Shown here piece by piece: positions 41,047 through 49,420 of a DNA stretch of 56,241 bases. The stretch spans positions 1 through 56,241 of the forward strand of contig JAEDDH010000024.1 in the NCBI GenBank assembly GCA_016293845.1. The letters are read 5' to 3'. The stretch comes from Bacteroidales bacterium (lineage in GTDB: Bacteria; Bacteroidota; Bacteroidia; Bacteroidales; UBA3824). Positions within the stretch are counted from its first letter, which is position 1; each line of letters begins with the position of its first letter. The notes under the pieces are model-generated. The model was not told where the DNA came from. It did not search any database and worked only from the letters and a program-made list of their open reading frames with translations. The position numbers were made by a program, and so were the translations under genes.

Positions 41047-42645
41047 TTATATTTTAAATCCGTAAAGCGAATTGATGGTGTCGTACATCCGTTTTACAAG
41101 TTTTTCGATTTTGTATTGGATAGAATCGGTGTCGTGCTGTTTTACAAATTCGTCTTTAAACGAATCGAACGGCGTGCCGAAAAGTCCTGTTTTAAAGGTA
41201 TATACGGCAATATCATCGTCGTCGGGACGCAACAGCCGCTTGTTGAAATCAAACTTTTTCAACTCTTTTAGGTTCGACACTCCAAACATATCGGCGTTGA
41301 ACAAGAAATTGCCCAAACCACCTGCCGAACGGTGCAACTGCCTGAGCCATCCGTCGGTAATGTCGCCCTGAGGAGTTATGCCAAAGTGAAAGAGTTCAAA
41401 ATATTTTTTTATGCCAGTAACTTCTTGTGGAGCAATATCTTCGTAACCCGAAATATTGTTTTTTGCCAACAATCCCGCCTGGGCCGCTGCCACAAAATCG
41501 TTGAACTCAGGATAAACCAAAAACGACAACGCTGTTAACGCTGCAAATTTACGTGCAAACTCTTCGGTGCGTTCGGGCGTTATAAAGTCTTTAAAATCAA
41601 CTCGTCCCGAAGGATTGAGAGCGCGGTAGTAATACTGCACCTCGCGTTTTTGGTGGCGTATTTCGTCGATTTGCTGAATAGGCGTAGCAAAAAAGTCGAG
41701 AGCCGCAAACGCTGCCAAAAGTTCGATATAATGGCTGTCGTTTTTTTGCAATGCTCCGCCGGTAACTGTTTCATTACCCGGAGTTTTGGTTTCAAAATCG
41801 TTGGTGGGCGTGCCGAGCATATAAAATTTTTGGAAAACACTCTTTACAGTCTTGTCCTCGTTGTAAAACATCATAGCAATCTGCGAGTTGAGTGCAAAAT
41901 TTTTGCTCGAAGCCACCACTTTTTGACGGCTGCGCAAACTTTCGTCGGGCGGCGTAAATTTAAAGTAAGCCGACAGCAATGTTGCCCCGAAATTGGCCTT
42001 GCTGAGTGTTTTGCCTGGGTCTAAAATATTGATAGCCGCGTTAAAAGCCTTTGGAATAACGGGAATTGACGACGCTCCTGTGCCGCCAAACACCGAACCA
42101 CACACAAACACGCGTGCATCGCCGGTTTCGCCAGCATCGTAAATCATCTGAATGTATTCGGCAAGTTTTCCGTGAGGATTTTTTGTAACCTCGTCGATAA
42201 TGCTGTGGTACATCAGGAGCGAACCGAGGTGCGTTTGCGCCCGGTAGCCGTGTTTGAGGTCAAACTCGCGCACCTGCGGCGACAGCAGAATGTCGGCAAG
42301 AGCCTTTTTGTCGCCATCGGCATAGGCATATTTTGTAATAGCCTCAAAACTACCGTTTTTCACGGCGTCGCTGTAATCGGGCGTAAAAGTAAAGAGGTTG
42401 ATTTTTGCGCTAAAAAAAGTCTCTTGAAGAGGGTAATGGGTTTTGTTGTAGCCCTTTACCTTTAAATAGGCATCCTCCACGAGCGATTTAAGCCGTGCGA
42501 AGTTGCCATTGTCTAAGTCGGTATCGAGCGCGAGGATATTAATCTCGCAATTATCGGCCATACCCATAGCGCACGTATGCACGAACGCCTCCAAGCACCG
42601 CATCCCCGTACCACCAATGCCAATAAGAAAAAGTGTTTGCTTCAT
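41047..42645 (-). CDS. Tubulin/FtsZ-like GTPase
   Basis: 532 residues. It opens with a Rossmann strand and glycine loop, LFLIGIGGTGMRCLEAFVHT (GGTG at 11-14), followed by ILALDTDLDN. The tubulin signature is at 187-190, VFVCGSVFGGTGASSIPVIP, matching GGGTG(S/T)G-type loops. The middle holds a conserved-looking region (FNAAINILDPG, FGATLLSAYFKF) and the end is helical. Tubulin_2-like proteins of this kind differ strongly from cell-division FtsZ and are found in accessory loci. Being first of the operon with an actin-fold ATPase, it may form filaments or act as a nucleotide switch. GTP binding is inferred from motifs. Confidence 0.8.
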   Translation of the reverse strand: MKQTLFLIGIGGTGMRCLEAFVHTCAMGMADNCEINILALDTDLDNGNFARLKSLVEDAYLKVKGYNKTHYPLQETFFSAKINLFTFTPDYSDAVKNGSFEAITKYAYADGDKKALADILLSPQVREFDLKHGYRAQTHLGSLLMYHSIIDEVTKNPHGKLAEYIQMIYDAGETGDARVFVCGSVFGGTGASSIPVIPKAFNAAINILDPGKTLSKANFGATLLSAYFKFTPPDESLRSRQKVVASSKNFALNSQIAMMFYNEDKTVKSVFQKFYMLGTPTNDFETKTPGNETVTGGALQKNDSHYIELLAAFAALDFFATPIQQIDEIRHQKREVQYYYRALNPSGRVDFKDFITPERTEEFARKFAALTALSFLVYPEFNDFVAAAQAGLLAKNNISGYEDIAPQEVTGIKKYFELFHFGITPQGDITDGWLRQLHRSAGGLGNFLFNADMFGVSNLKELKKFDFNKRLLRPDDDDIAVYTFKTGLFGTPFDSFKDEFVKQHDTDSIQYKIEKLVKRMYDTINSLYGFKI

Positions 42646-42669
42646 ATTTGAATGTTCTTGTTAAGACCT

Positions 42670-42699
42670 CAAATATAGGAAACTTTTTTTGTATGGCAA
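42670..42699 (-). promoter_or_regulatory. Promoter of the tubulin/actin-like operon (TTG-N19-TATATTTG)
   Basis: Reading minus, TTG (42699-42697) and TATATTTG (42677-42670) are 19 bp apart, a near-perfect Bacteroidota promoter 25 bp before the ATG. Confidence 0.7.
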
Positions 42700-42717
42700 T
42701 GCGGAAAATGATTGTTT

Positions 42718-44118
42718 TTAATTTGATTCGTGTGTAATTGTCAATTTTTGGAGTTTGGGTAAAATTTCGGCGGAGTTGTTATTGTCAGGCTCAATCTCAC
42801 AGCCTTTCGAGTCGGTAATCTTTGTTAATTTATAACTACCGGGAATGTTGTCAATTTGATATTCCGTGTTATCAGTTTTGATGGTTTTTAATTCGCCGTC
42901 TAATGTATAGGAAACTTCAAAAGGTGCAGTGCCCGAGATAATAATTTTCAGCGGCTCACCGTAACATACCGTTGCATTATCAAAATGGACAGACACCATG
43001 CACCCTTGATTTTCTGCCGTCCTTGGAATTCGAGGGAAATATCCATATTGCAAACAATCGGCTTGTATAATCGTCTTGGTAATGTTACCGGATTCTATGC
43101 CGTCAAGAACTTTGATAGAATCTGTTAGCAATTCATGAATGTATAATTTGCCATCAACTCCCACCGCCATCTCCCAACAATTATTGCAAACGACATCTTT
43201 GTTCTGTGATGGTAGAGCATATATTATCTCGGGATTATCAAGAACGAAGTCAAAATCTTTGCTGTACTTGAAACCTTTTAACTTATCGTCATCAATAATC
43301 AAGAAATATTTGCCGGTGGGAGAAAATGACATTGTTCCGAATCTGTTGCTCTCAAACCTATGGATAATATCGACTTCTCCATTATTTTTATTAAAAGAGA
43401 GTACATAGGCAATACCCATTGTAGTTGCTATTGTTGTGGTATTGTCTAATGAATGTTCTATATCAAAAGGTACTTGTGTTTGAAAAATAAACATGTCCAA
43501 TAATAATTCTGAACTATTCCAAAGATAACATCCATCTGAGGTTAGTTTGTAGGTTTCTATTTGATTGTTACGGTATGCTACAAGAGCCATAAAGTCATCA
43601 ACGCGGACAAAATCAATAAAAAAACTATAATTACCTTCTTTGTAGATAACTTCATTCTCCAAATTTCCATTTTTGTCGAATATATATACATATAATTCAC
43701 CTATATATTTTGTTCCTGTTCTGAAAACGGCAGCGATACAATATCCACCTTGCGGTAGTTTACAACCAATAACATTTCGTGGATTCGGTTTTTCCTTGAC
43801 AACTAAGTCTTGATGGTCAGCATTTTTTAAAACATAAGAAGCCTGAGGATTTGAATGATCCAAAAATCCGTAAAGAATTAGTTTCCCGTTTTCGTCAGAA
43901 AGTGAAACTGTATAATTAATGAGTGCGGTATTGCTATTGTTTTCATTACATATTATTGTTGCAGGGGATGTATTGAAATTAAGTATAGTTCCATCGCTAA
44001 GTAGCCAATTATTATATTCTTGTGCTTTGCTCTCTGAAAAAAGAGAAAAGACTGCGATAAAAATCGCAGTCTTTAAAAGTATTTTAATTGGTCTATTTAT
44101 ACAGTGGTTCAAATACAT
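42718..44118 (-). CDS. Secreted protein with WD/YVTN-like and PKD-like character, unknown
   Basis: 466 residues from ATG 44118. A signal peptide (KILLKTAIFIAVFSLFSESKA) is followed by a run of beta-propeller-like blades (residues about 60-370; FIDFVRVDDFMALVAYRNNQ, SFSPTGKYFLIIDDDKLKGF). A C-terminal Ig/PKD-like segment (ATVCYGEPLKIIISGTAPFE, GSYKLTKITDSKGCE) is typical of Bacteroidota surface proteins. The start overlaps the end of the FISUMP gene by 26 bp, and an intrinsic terminator lies inside its signal-peptide codons, so expression from upstream would be attenuated. An internal start is possible but would remove the signal. Confidence 0.65.
   Translation of the reverse strand: MYLNHCINRPIKILLKTAIFIAVFSLFSESKAQEYNNWLLSDGTILNFNTSPATIICNENNSNTALINYTVSLSDENGKLILYGFLDHSNPQASYVLKNADHQDLVVKEKPNPRNVIGCKLPQGGYCIAAVFRTGTKYIGELYVYIFDKNGNLENEVIYKEGNYSFFIDFVRVDDFMALVAYRNNQIETYKLTSDGCYLWNSSELLLDMFIFQTQVPFDIEHSLDNTTTIATTMGIAYVLSFNKNNGEVDIIHRFESNRFGTMSFSPTGKYFLIIDDDKLKGFKYSKDFDFVLDNPEIIYALPSQNKDVVCNNCWEMAVGVDGKLYIHELLTDSIKVLDGIESGNITKTIIQADCLQYGYFPRIPRTAENQGCMVSVHFDNATVCYGEPLKIIISGTAPFEVSYTLDGELKTIKTDNTEYQIDNIPGSYKLTKITDSKGCEIEPDNNNSAEILPKLQKLTITHESN
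44047..44074 (-). terminator. Intrinsic terminator inside the signal-peptide coding region
   Basis: On the minus strand AAAGACTGCGAT (44074-44063) pairs perfectly with ATCGCAGTCTTT (44058-44047) around a 4-nt loop, followed by TCTCTTTTTTC. It lies 19 bp after the FISUMP stop and at the same time encodes residues of the next gene's signal peptide (KTAIFIAVFSLF). Confidence 0.8.
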
Positions 44119-45163
44119 AACGGACAGAATAACCATGTTTGTTGCCTGCACCGCTGTTTATGAATGCAGAATAATTATATACTCTGTTATGATTATCTAA
44201 TTGCTCAATACGCAATGGAAAATGCGAAACTTTCGTATCAGGCAATGAATTAGCAGGTTTTTCTCTTGTCCAAATATAACCTTGTCTATTTAACCGAGCA
44301 TAATCGCCATTCACACTCGAATATGGTGGAATGTCTGCGTCTCTGTAACCTCCTAAAATTCGTTCGCCACGTGAATAGTCAATGTCATTATCATCGTTAC
44401 TTGGACCATCTAAACCGCCTAAAAAAACATCGTAATAATATCTTGGGAACAAGCCCAAAAAGCCGGAACCATCACTGTTCATTTGGTCTTCATTATGTTT
44501 ATTTATGGTATAACCGTTTTCAGGTAAATGACCTATTGCATTGCACTCGATTATGTCGCAAACATCTCTGCGCGACAACAACTTTGCTTTTACAGGCAAT
44601 TTTGTGCTAATATATTTTTCGGTAGGTTTATTGGCTTTATACACAGGCATTTTCATTGATATCTTGTTTGCAAGAGCATTTGCCGCTAACCAAGTATACA
44701 ATCTGCCGTATTTTTTTACGTTTGTTTCATTGTTGTCATAAGCCCAACATGAAGTATCCATTTTCACATCGAGATTGTCTATCATCACATAAAAATACTT
44801 GCCGGGTTCTGATTTTCGGTCAATTCTGAGTAGTTTATATTCGTATTTCTTATTATTATAAGTAAATCTGAGAGTGTCAATCAGTTTGTAGTCGTCTCCG
44901 TATGCTATTCGCAAATTTTCTGCCAAGGAAGAGTAATAATCTGCCTCGTCAAGAATCAGACCCTTCGTCAATTTTCTCGGACTTAGAGATAAATTCCATT
45001 CCATCTTTTTGCCATCTATTACTATCGGATTTTTTTCTAACCCTTCGGTAAAAACAGACTCGTTATTTATTGTTTCAAATTCGTTAACATCTTTCTCACA
45101 CGATGAAAAAGAAAATGATGCGGCAAATAGTGCCACTATTACTATTTTAAAATTGTTTTTCAT
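44093..45163 (-). CDS. FISUMP-domain lipoprotein
   Basis: 356 residues. Lipoprotein signal MKNNFKIVIVALFAASFSFS then Cys22. The C-terminal ~200 residues follow the FISUMP (Fibrobacter succinogenes major paralogous domain) pattern: NVKKYGRLYTWLAANA early, IECNAIGHLPENGYTINK, GGYRDADIPPYSSVNGD, and the closing KHGYSVRYVFEPL with the GxSVRxV signature. These are abundant surface lipoproteins of unknown binding function. The gene has an unusually long (~210 nt) structured 5' leader and is followed by a terminator inside the next gene. Confidence 0.85.
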   Translation of the reverse strand: MKNNFKIVIVALFAASFSFSSCEKDVNEFETINNESVFTEGLEKNPIVIDGKKMEWNLSLSPRKLTKGLILDEADYYSSLAENLRIAYGDDYKLIDTLRFTYNNKKYEYKLLRIDRKSEPGKYFYVMIDNLDVKMDTSCWAYDNNETNVKKYGRLYTWLAANALANKISMKMPVYKANKPTEKYISTKLPVKAKLLSRRDVCDIIECNAIGHLPENGYTINKHNEDQMNSDGSGFLGLFPRYYYDVFLGGLDGPSNDDNDIDYSRGERILGGYRDADIPPYSSVNGDYARLNRQGYIWTREKPANSLPDTKVSHFPLRIEQLDNHNRVYNYSAFINSGAGNKHGYSVRYVFEPLYK

Positions 45164-45373
45164 AAAAAGAGTTTTTTTGAATTTATTAAATATGCTACTT
45201 TCTAAGCGTATTGTTTTACATCCATTCTTAGAATTAGGGATTTAGTTGCTCCGTGGGCAACCTTTTTTTTTATGTATCGTAAACTCCTTTACCTCCTTTT
45301 TTAAGGATTAAACAATGGAGCGGTTAGCGGGGAAATCTTCGCAGGACTAGACCGCGCCGCTCCTCTTTTTCTT
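45164..45373 (-). ncRNA. Long structured 5' leader of the FISUMP gene
   Basis: From the -7 box at 45387 the transcript runs ~210 nt before the ATG. It can form GGAGCGG/CCGCTCC (minus strand 45363-45357 with 45323-45317) enclosing a GC-rich 33-nt region, CCTT/AAGG (about 45310-45290), GGTTGC/GCAACT (about 45262-45244) and TCTAAG/CTTAGA (45232-45227 with 45206-45201). A GGAGG tract lies between the first two. No reading frame is present. The rest of the gap to htpG (45388-45671) holds two copies of TTTAATCCATTAAA (near 45539 and 45570) and two CCGCGCGG blocks (near 45595 and 45610), nothing coding. Confidence 0.45.
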
Positions 45374-45379
45374 TTTGGG

Positions 45380-45387
45380 CAAATATA
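45380..45387 (-). promoter_or_regulatory. Promoter -7 box of the FISUMP gene (TATATTTG)
   Basis: Exact TAnnTTTG reading toward the gene but 217 bp before its ATG; no better box is seen nearer. Confidence 0.5.
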
Positions 45388-45671
45388 TGTATTCTTAAAT
45401 TAAACTAAGTTGTTTTTTGATGTTAATTTAATATTAATTGGTTTTTCTTTTTTTATTTTCTCCTTATTACTCCACCAAAAATTTCCACAGCGGCATTACT
45501 TCAATTTTTCCATATTTATCTAATATTCATATTTTGTTTAATCCATTAAACAAAATTCCCTCATTTTTATTTAATCCATTAAACAACAATACCGCGCGGC
45601 ATTGCTACCGCGCGGCTGATGTCTAACTAAAAACAAAAAATTATGAATAACGTGTGATATAGATGTGTGGG

Positions 45672-47735
45672 TTATTTACCTAACAATTCTACGCTGCGTT
45701 TTACAAATTTGGTGAGGTCTTCGCCTTTGAGCATATTGTTGGCAAGCAGGGCAAGGTCGATCATCTGTTTTACCAACTTGTTGCCTTCGGCGTATTTGGT
45801 GAAAATTTCTTTGCGTTTTGCCTCGGCGTCGGAAATTTTCTTTTGAAGTTCCTCTTTCTTGTTTTTCTCCTCGGTGGAGATTTCCTCGTCCTTTTTGTCT
45901 TTGGTGAGCTTTTCGAGACTTTCGAGGTCAGATTTCAACGGTTTCAAATCCTTGTCGGCGGCTGCTGCGGCTTCGGCCGTTTGTGCTTTGGCATCGGCAA
46001 TGAGGTTTTGAATCATCGGGTGAGTTTCGTTTACCACGAGGTTGAGGTTGTCGGGAAGGTTGTTGTAGAAACTCATTTCGGGACCGCCAATTTTGCCCAT
46101 ATCTTTCATACGGCGCATAAACTCGCTTTGGGTAATCATAATCGGCAGCGAATCAGCACCGAGCGAATCAAACTCTACTGTAAAGTTCTTGTTGGTGTTT
46201 TTGGGTGTCTGACTGTCGAAAATGGCTGTGAAATCCTTTTTCTCGTCGTCGGTGAGCGAAGATTTGGGAGCGTCCTCTTTGCGGATAAGTTTGTCGATAG
46301 TGTCGGAGTCAACGCGCATAAAGCGTACGTCGGTGTTTTTCTGCTCCTGTTGGTTGATAAAGTGAGCGTCGAAAGCGCTGTCGAGAATCAATACGTCGTA
46401 ACCCTTGGCTTTGGCGGCCTCCACAAACGAATATTGCTCCTCCTTGTCGGTGGCGTAGAGGAATATAACGCTGTTGTTTTTGTCGGTTTGGTTCTCCTTA
46501 ACGATATTCTTGTATTCGTCGAAGGTGAAATATTTGCCCTCGGTGTTTTTGTAGAGGAAGAAATTCTTAGCAAGGTCGTAGAATTTCTCGTTGGTGAGCA
46601 TACCGTATTGGATAAAGAGTTTGAGGTCGTCCCATTTTTTCTCAAAATCGTCGCGGCTGTTTTTAAACAGGTCGTTGAGACGGTCTGCCACTTTTTTGGT
46701 AATGTGGGTAGAAATTTTCTTAACGTTGGCATCGCTTTGGAGATACGAGCGCGAAACGTTTAGCGGAATATCGGGCGAATCCAAAACTCCGTGCAAGAGA
46801 GTAAGAAACTCAGGCACAATACCTTCTACGCTGTCGGTAACAAATACCTGATTGCAGTAGAGTTGAATCTTGTTTTTCTGGATTTCGAGGTTTGTGCGTA
46901 TTTTTGGGAAATAGAGGATACCAGTGAGGTTGAACGGATAGTCTACATTCAAGTGAATGTTGAACAACGGCTCCTCAAATGTGCTCGGATAGAGTTTTTT
47001 GTAGAAAGTTTTGTAATCCTCTTCTTTAACGTCGGCGGGTTTCTTGGTCCACAGAGGCTCGGTGTCGTTGATGATTTTGTCTTTGTCGGTGTCAACGTAT
47101 TTGTCGTCTTTCCACTCTTTCTCTTTGCCAAAACCGATTGGCACGGGGAGAAACATACAGTATTTTTTGAGGAGTTCCTCAATTTTAGAATCTTCGAGGT
47201 AAGCGGTTGATTCACTGTCGATATGAAGAATAATGTCGGTTCCGCGGTCGGTTTTGTCGCACTCTTCCATAGTGTATTCGGGCGAACCGTCGCAACTCCA
47301 TTTTACTGCCTTAGTATCTGGTTTCCAGCTTTTTGAGATGATTTCAACCTGTTCTGAAACCATAAAAGCCGAGTAGAAACCGAGACCAAAATGTCCGATG
47401 ATAGCGTCGATGCTGTCTTTGTATTTTTCGAGGAAGTCGCCTGCGCTTGAAAATGCAATTTGGTTGATATATTGATCCACTTCTTCGGCAGTCATACCAA
47501 TACCACGGTCGGAAACGGTGATGGTTTTAGCGTCTTTGTCAACCTTTACGCGCACGGTAAGGTCGCCGAGTTCGCCTTCGATTTCACCCTTTCGAGATAG
47601 AGCCTTAACCTTAGTGGTAGCGTCTACTGCGTTGGAAACCAACTCTCTAAGAAATATCTCTTGTTCAGAATAAAGAAACTTTTTGATTACGGGGAAAATG
47701 TTTTCACTCGTAACGCCAATTTTTCCTGTTGCCAT
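45672..47735 (-). CDS. htpG: Molecular chaperone HtpG (Hsp90)
   Basis: 687 residues, full-length bacterial Hsp90. N-terminal GHKL ATPase: FLRELVSNAVDATTKVKALS (catalytic Glu and Mg-binding Asn), SDRGIGMTAEEVDQY, IGHFGLGFYSAFMV lid. The middle domain includes LNVSRSYLQSDANVKKI and the C-terminal dimerisation domain ends DLTKFVKRSVELLGK. An inserted charged coiled coil (about 600-650, KSDLESLEKLTKDKKDEEIS) is larger than in Escherichia coli HtpG but common in Bacteroidota. Cytosolic ATP-driven chaperone. The upstream region carries repeated TGACA elements that may be heat-shock operators. Confidence 0.96.
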   Translation of the reverse strand: MATGKIGVTSENIFPVIKKFLYSEQEIFLRELVSNAVDATTKVKALSRKGEIEGELGDLTVRVKVDKDAKTITVSDRGIGMTAEEVDQYINQIAFSSAGDFLEKYKDSIDAIIGHFGLGFYSAFMVSEQVEIISKSWKPDTKAVKWSCDGSPEYTMEECDKTDRGTDIILHIDSESTAYLEDSKIEELLKKYCMFLPVPIGFGKEKEWKDDKYVDTDKDKIINDTEPLWTKKPADVKEEDYKTFYKKLYPSTFEEPLFNIHLNVDYPFNLTGILYFPKIRTNLEIQKNKIQLYCNQVFVTDSVEGIVPEFLTLLHGVLDSPDIPLNVSRSYLQSDANVKKISTHITKKVADRLNDLFKNSRDDFEKKWDDLKLFIQYGMLTNEKFYDLAKNFFLYKNTEGKYFTFDEYKNIVKENQTDKNNSVIFLYATDKEEQYSFVEAAKAKGYDVLILDSAFDAHFINQQEQKNTDVRFMRVDSDTIDKLIRKEDAPKSSLTDDEKKDFTAIFDSQTPKNTNKNFTVEFDSLGADSLPIMITQSEFMRRMKDMGKIGGPEMSFYNNLPDNLNLVVNETHPMIQNLIADAKAQTAEAAAAADKDLKPLKSDLESLEKLTKDKKDEEISTEEKNKKEELQKKISDAEAKRKEIFTKYAEGNKLVKQMIDLALLANNMLKGEDLTKFVKRSVELLGK

Positions 47736-47781
47736 TTTTTATGTCGTTTTAATGTTTTACAAAATTTTTTCCAAAACACCA

Positions 47782-47880
47782 TTGTCAAAGTCTGTACCGA
47801 AGCGGAAAAACTGACAAAAGGGCAGATGTAGAACTGACAATACTGACAAAAGGGTGACAAAATCATTTCGGAGCGTGACA
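47782..47880. promoter_or_regulatory. Cluster of TGACA motifs between htpG and the chemoreceptor gene
   Basis: CTGACAAAAGGG occurs at 47811 and 47843, and further TGACA cores begin at 47835, 47855 and 47876, with a reverse copy (TGTCA) at 47783. Such repetition in a 260-bp divergent promoter region suggests a regulator binding site array, possibly for stress control of htpG. The binding protein is unknown. Confidence 0.4.
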
Positions 47881-47997
47881 TTTTTTCAGTGTTTGGTGTT
47901 GTATTTTACTAATATAATTGTTGGCAATCTCAATAATTATCTTGAAATAAAGGGAATAGTTATTGTTACATAAACGTTAAACAAACACATTATCAGT

Positions 47998-49416
47998 ATG
48001 AAAGAAAATGCAAACAACAGCCTTAAACTGCGAATGATTCTTGTAATCATGGCTGTGCTTATTCCAATCGGCACAATAGGTATTTACAGCGTGTACAAGA
48101 TCAAAGTGGTGAACGAAATGAGCGAAAGCCTCAACAATGAGCACTTGGTTGCTGAACGAATTTATTCTCAAACTGTTATCGAGGCTACAAAGGCTCTGTA
48201 CGGTGTAAATTCTGTCCGCTCAAAAGACGATTTTTCTATTCTAAAAACCGTTCAGCATGTAGAGATTCCTTCCGGCAATCCTATCAAAGACGAGTATACT
48301 CAGTTTGAAACCCTTTTGAAGAGTGTAACATCACAGTCCAAGGCTCAAGATGCCGACCTTGATCGTCTTTCGCAACTTTCGCAAAATTTGAAATCTTCAG
48401 CCGAAAGTCTTGAACGCCAAAAGATTGAAGAAGAGCGAGGTATGTATAAGTGGCTTGCCGATTGGGTGATAAATTCGGTGCTTGAATTTATTGTGGGACT
48501 AATGTTTTCGTTTGCCTCAGCTTGGCTCGTTGGTTTCCTTTTTGAGCGACGTCTTGCCAAACCTATCAAAGCCGCCGAAAAACTTGCCGACGATATTTTG
48601 GCAGGCAACATCAACTCTGTGGCTCAAGACGGTGGCAACAAGGAATTTGCCGAGCTTCAGGTGGCAATGGTTTCGTTGCGCGACAAGCTTAAAACCATTA
48701 TTCCTCAACTTAGATCAAACATCGAACAAATTTCTGTAGCCGCACAGTCAACAGGCATCACAGGCGAAACAATGCACCGCAGCGCACAATCACAGGCTCA
48801 AACCGCAAGCGAAGTGTCGTCGGCAGTGGAAGATATCGCCCGTAATATCCGTTCTAATTCGCAAAACGCTATATCTGCCTACCAATATTCAGAGCATACA
48901 AGCAAAAAACTCGACGAGTGCGTTTTGGCAAGCGACAATATCCAAAATGCTATGGCCGACATTGCCGAAAAACTTTCGATTATCGATGACATAGCATTCC
49001 AAACCAACATACTTGCCCTCAACGCTGCTGTAGAGGCAGCCCGTGCAGGCGACAACGGAAAGGGTTTTGCTGTGGTGGCTGCCGAAGTGCGCAAATTGGC
49101 AGAACGTTCGGCTGCAGCTGCCAAAGATATCGACGAGGTTTGTGCCAAAGGTGTACAACTTACCATCAAAACCGATGAAGTATTCCTCAAAATACTCCCC
49201 ACAATTCGCGACAACGCCACAATAGTGAAAGAGATAGCCGAAACTGGTCGAGAACAATCCGCCAATATCGGCAATATAAATTCGGCAGTGGAGCGCATCA
49301 ATCACGAGACTCAAGCGTTTGCCGATATTGCTGCTCAAATGGAGGCTAATGTTACCTCTGTTTATCAAAGCGTGCAGACTCTTCTGCAACAAATTAGTTA
49401 CTTTAAAAACGTTTAG
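47998..49416 (+). CDS. Methyl-accepting chemotaxis-type receptor 1
   Basis: 472 residues. TM1 at about 11-33 (MILVIMAVLIPIGTIGIYSV), a ~125-residue extracytoplasmic four-helix-like sensor, TM2 at about 162-181, HAMP (about 184-237, LAKPIKAAEKLADDILAG), then a coiled coil with the conserved signalling tip DDIAFQTNILALNAAVEAAR and GKGFAVVAAEVRKLAERSAA. These residues bind CheA/CheW in known systems. It precedes a second similar gene by 4 bp. No che gene is visible in the window and Bacteroidales are usually non-flagellate, so the output may be something other than flagellar rotation. Confidence 0.92.
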   Translation: MKENANNSLKLRMILVIMAVLIPIGTIGIYSVYKIKVVNEMSESLNNEHLVAERIYSQTVIEATKALYGVNSVRSKDDFSILKTVQHVEIPSGNPIKDEYTQFETLLKSVTSQSKAQDADLDRLSQLSQNLKSSAESLERQKIEEERGMYKWLADWVINSVLEFIVGLMFSFASAWLVGFLFERRLAKPIKAAEKLADDILAGNINSVAQDGGNKEFAELQVAMVSLRDKLKTIIPQLRSNIEQISVAAQSTGITGETMHRSAQSQAQTASEVSSAVEDIARNIRSNSQNAISAYQYSEHTSKKLDECVLASDNIQNAMADIAEKLSIIDDIAFQTNILALNAAVEAARAGDNGKGFAVVAAEVRKLAERSAAAAKDIDEVCAKGVQLTIKTDEVFLKILPTIRDNATIVKEIAETGREQSANIGNINSAVERINHETQAFADIAAQMEANVTSVYQSVQTLLQQISYFKNV

Positions 49417-49420
49417 TGCT

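Noticed and set aside
45843..46763. 306-codon plus-strand frame opposite htpG
   Set aside because: Antisense to conserved Hsp90 sequence; composition is Val/Phe/Gly-biased as expected from reversed Lys/Glu/Asp codons.
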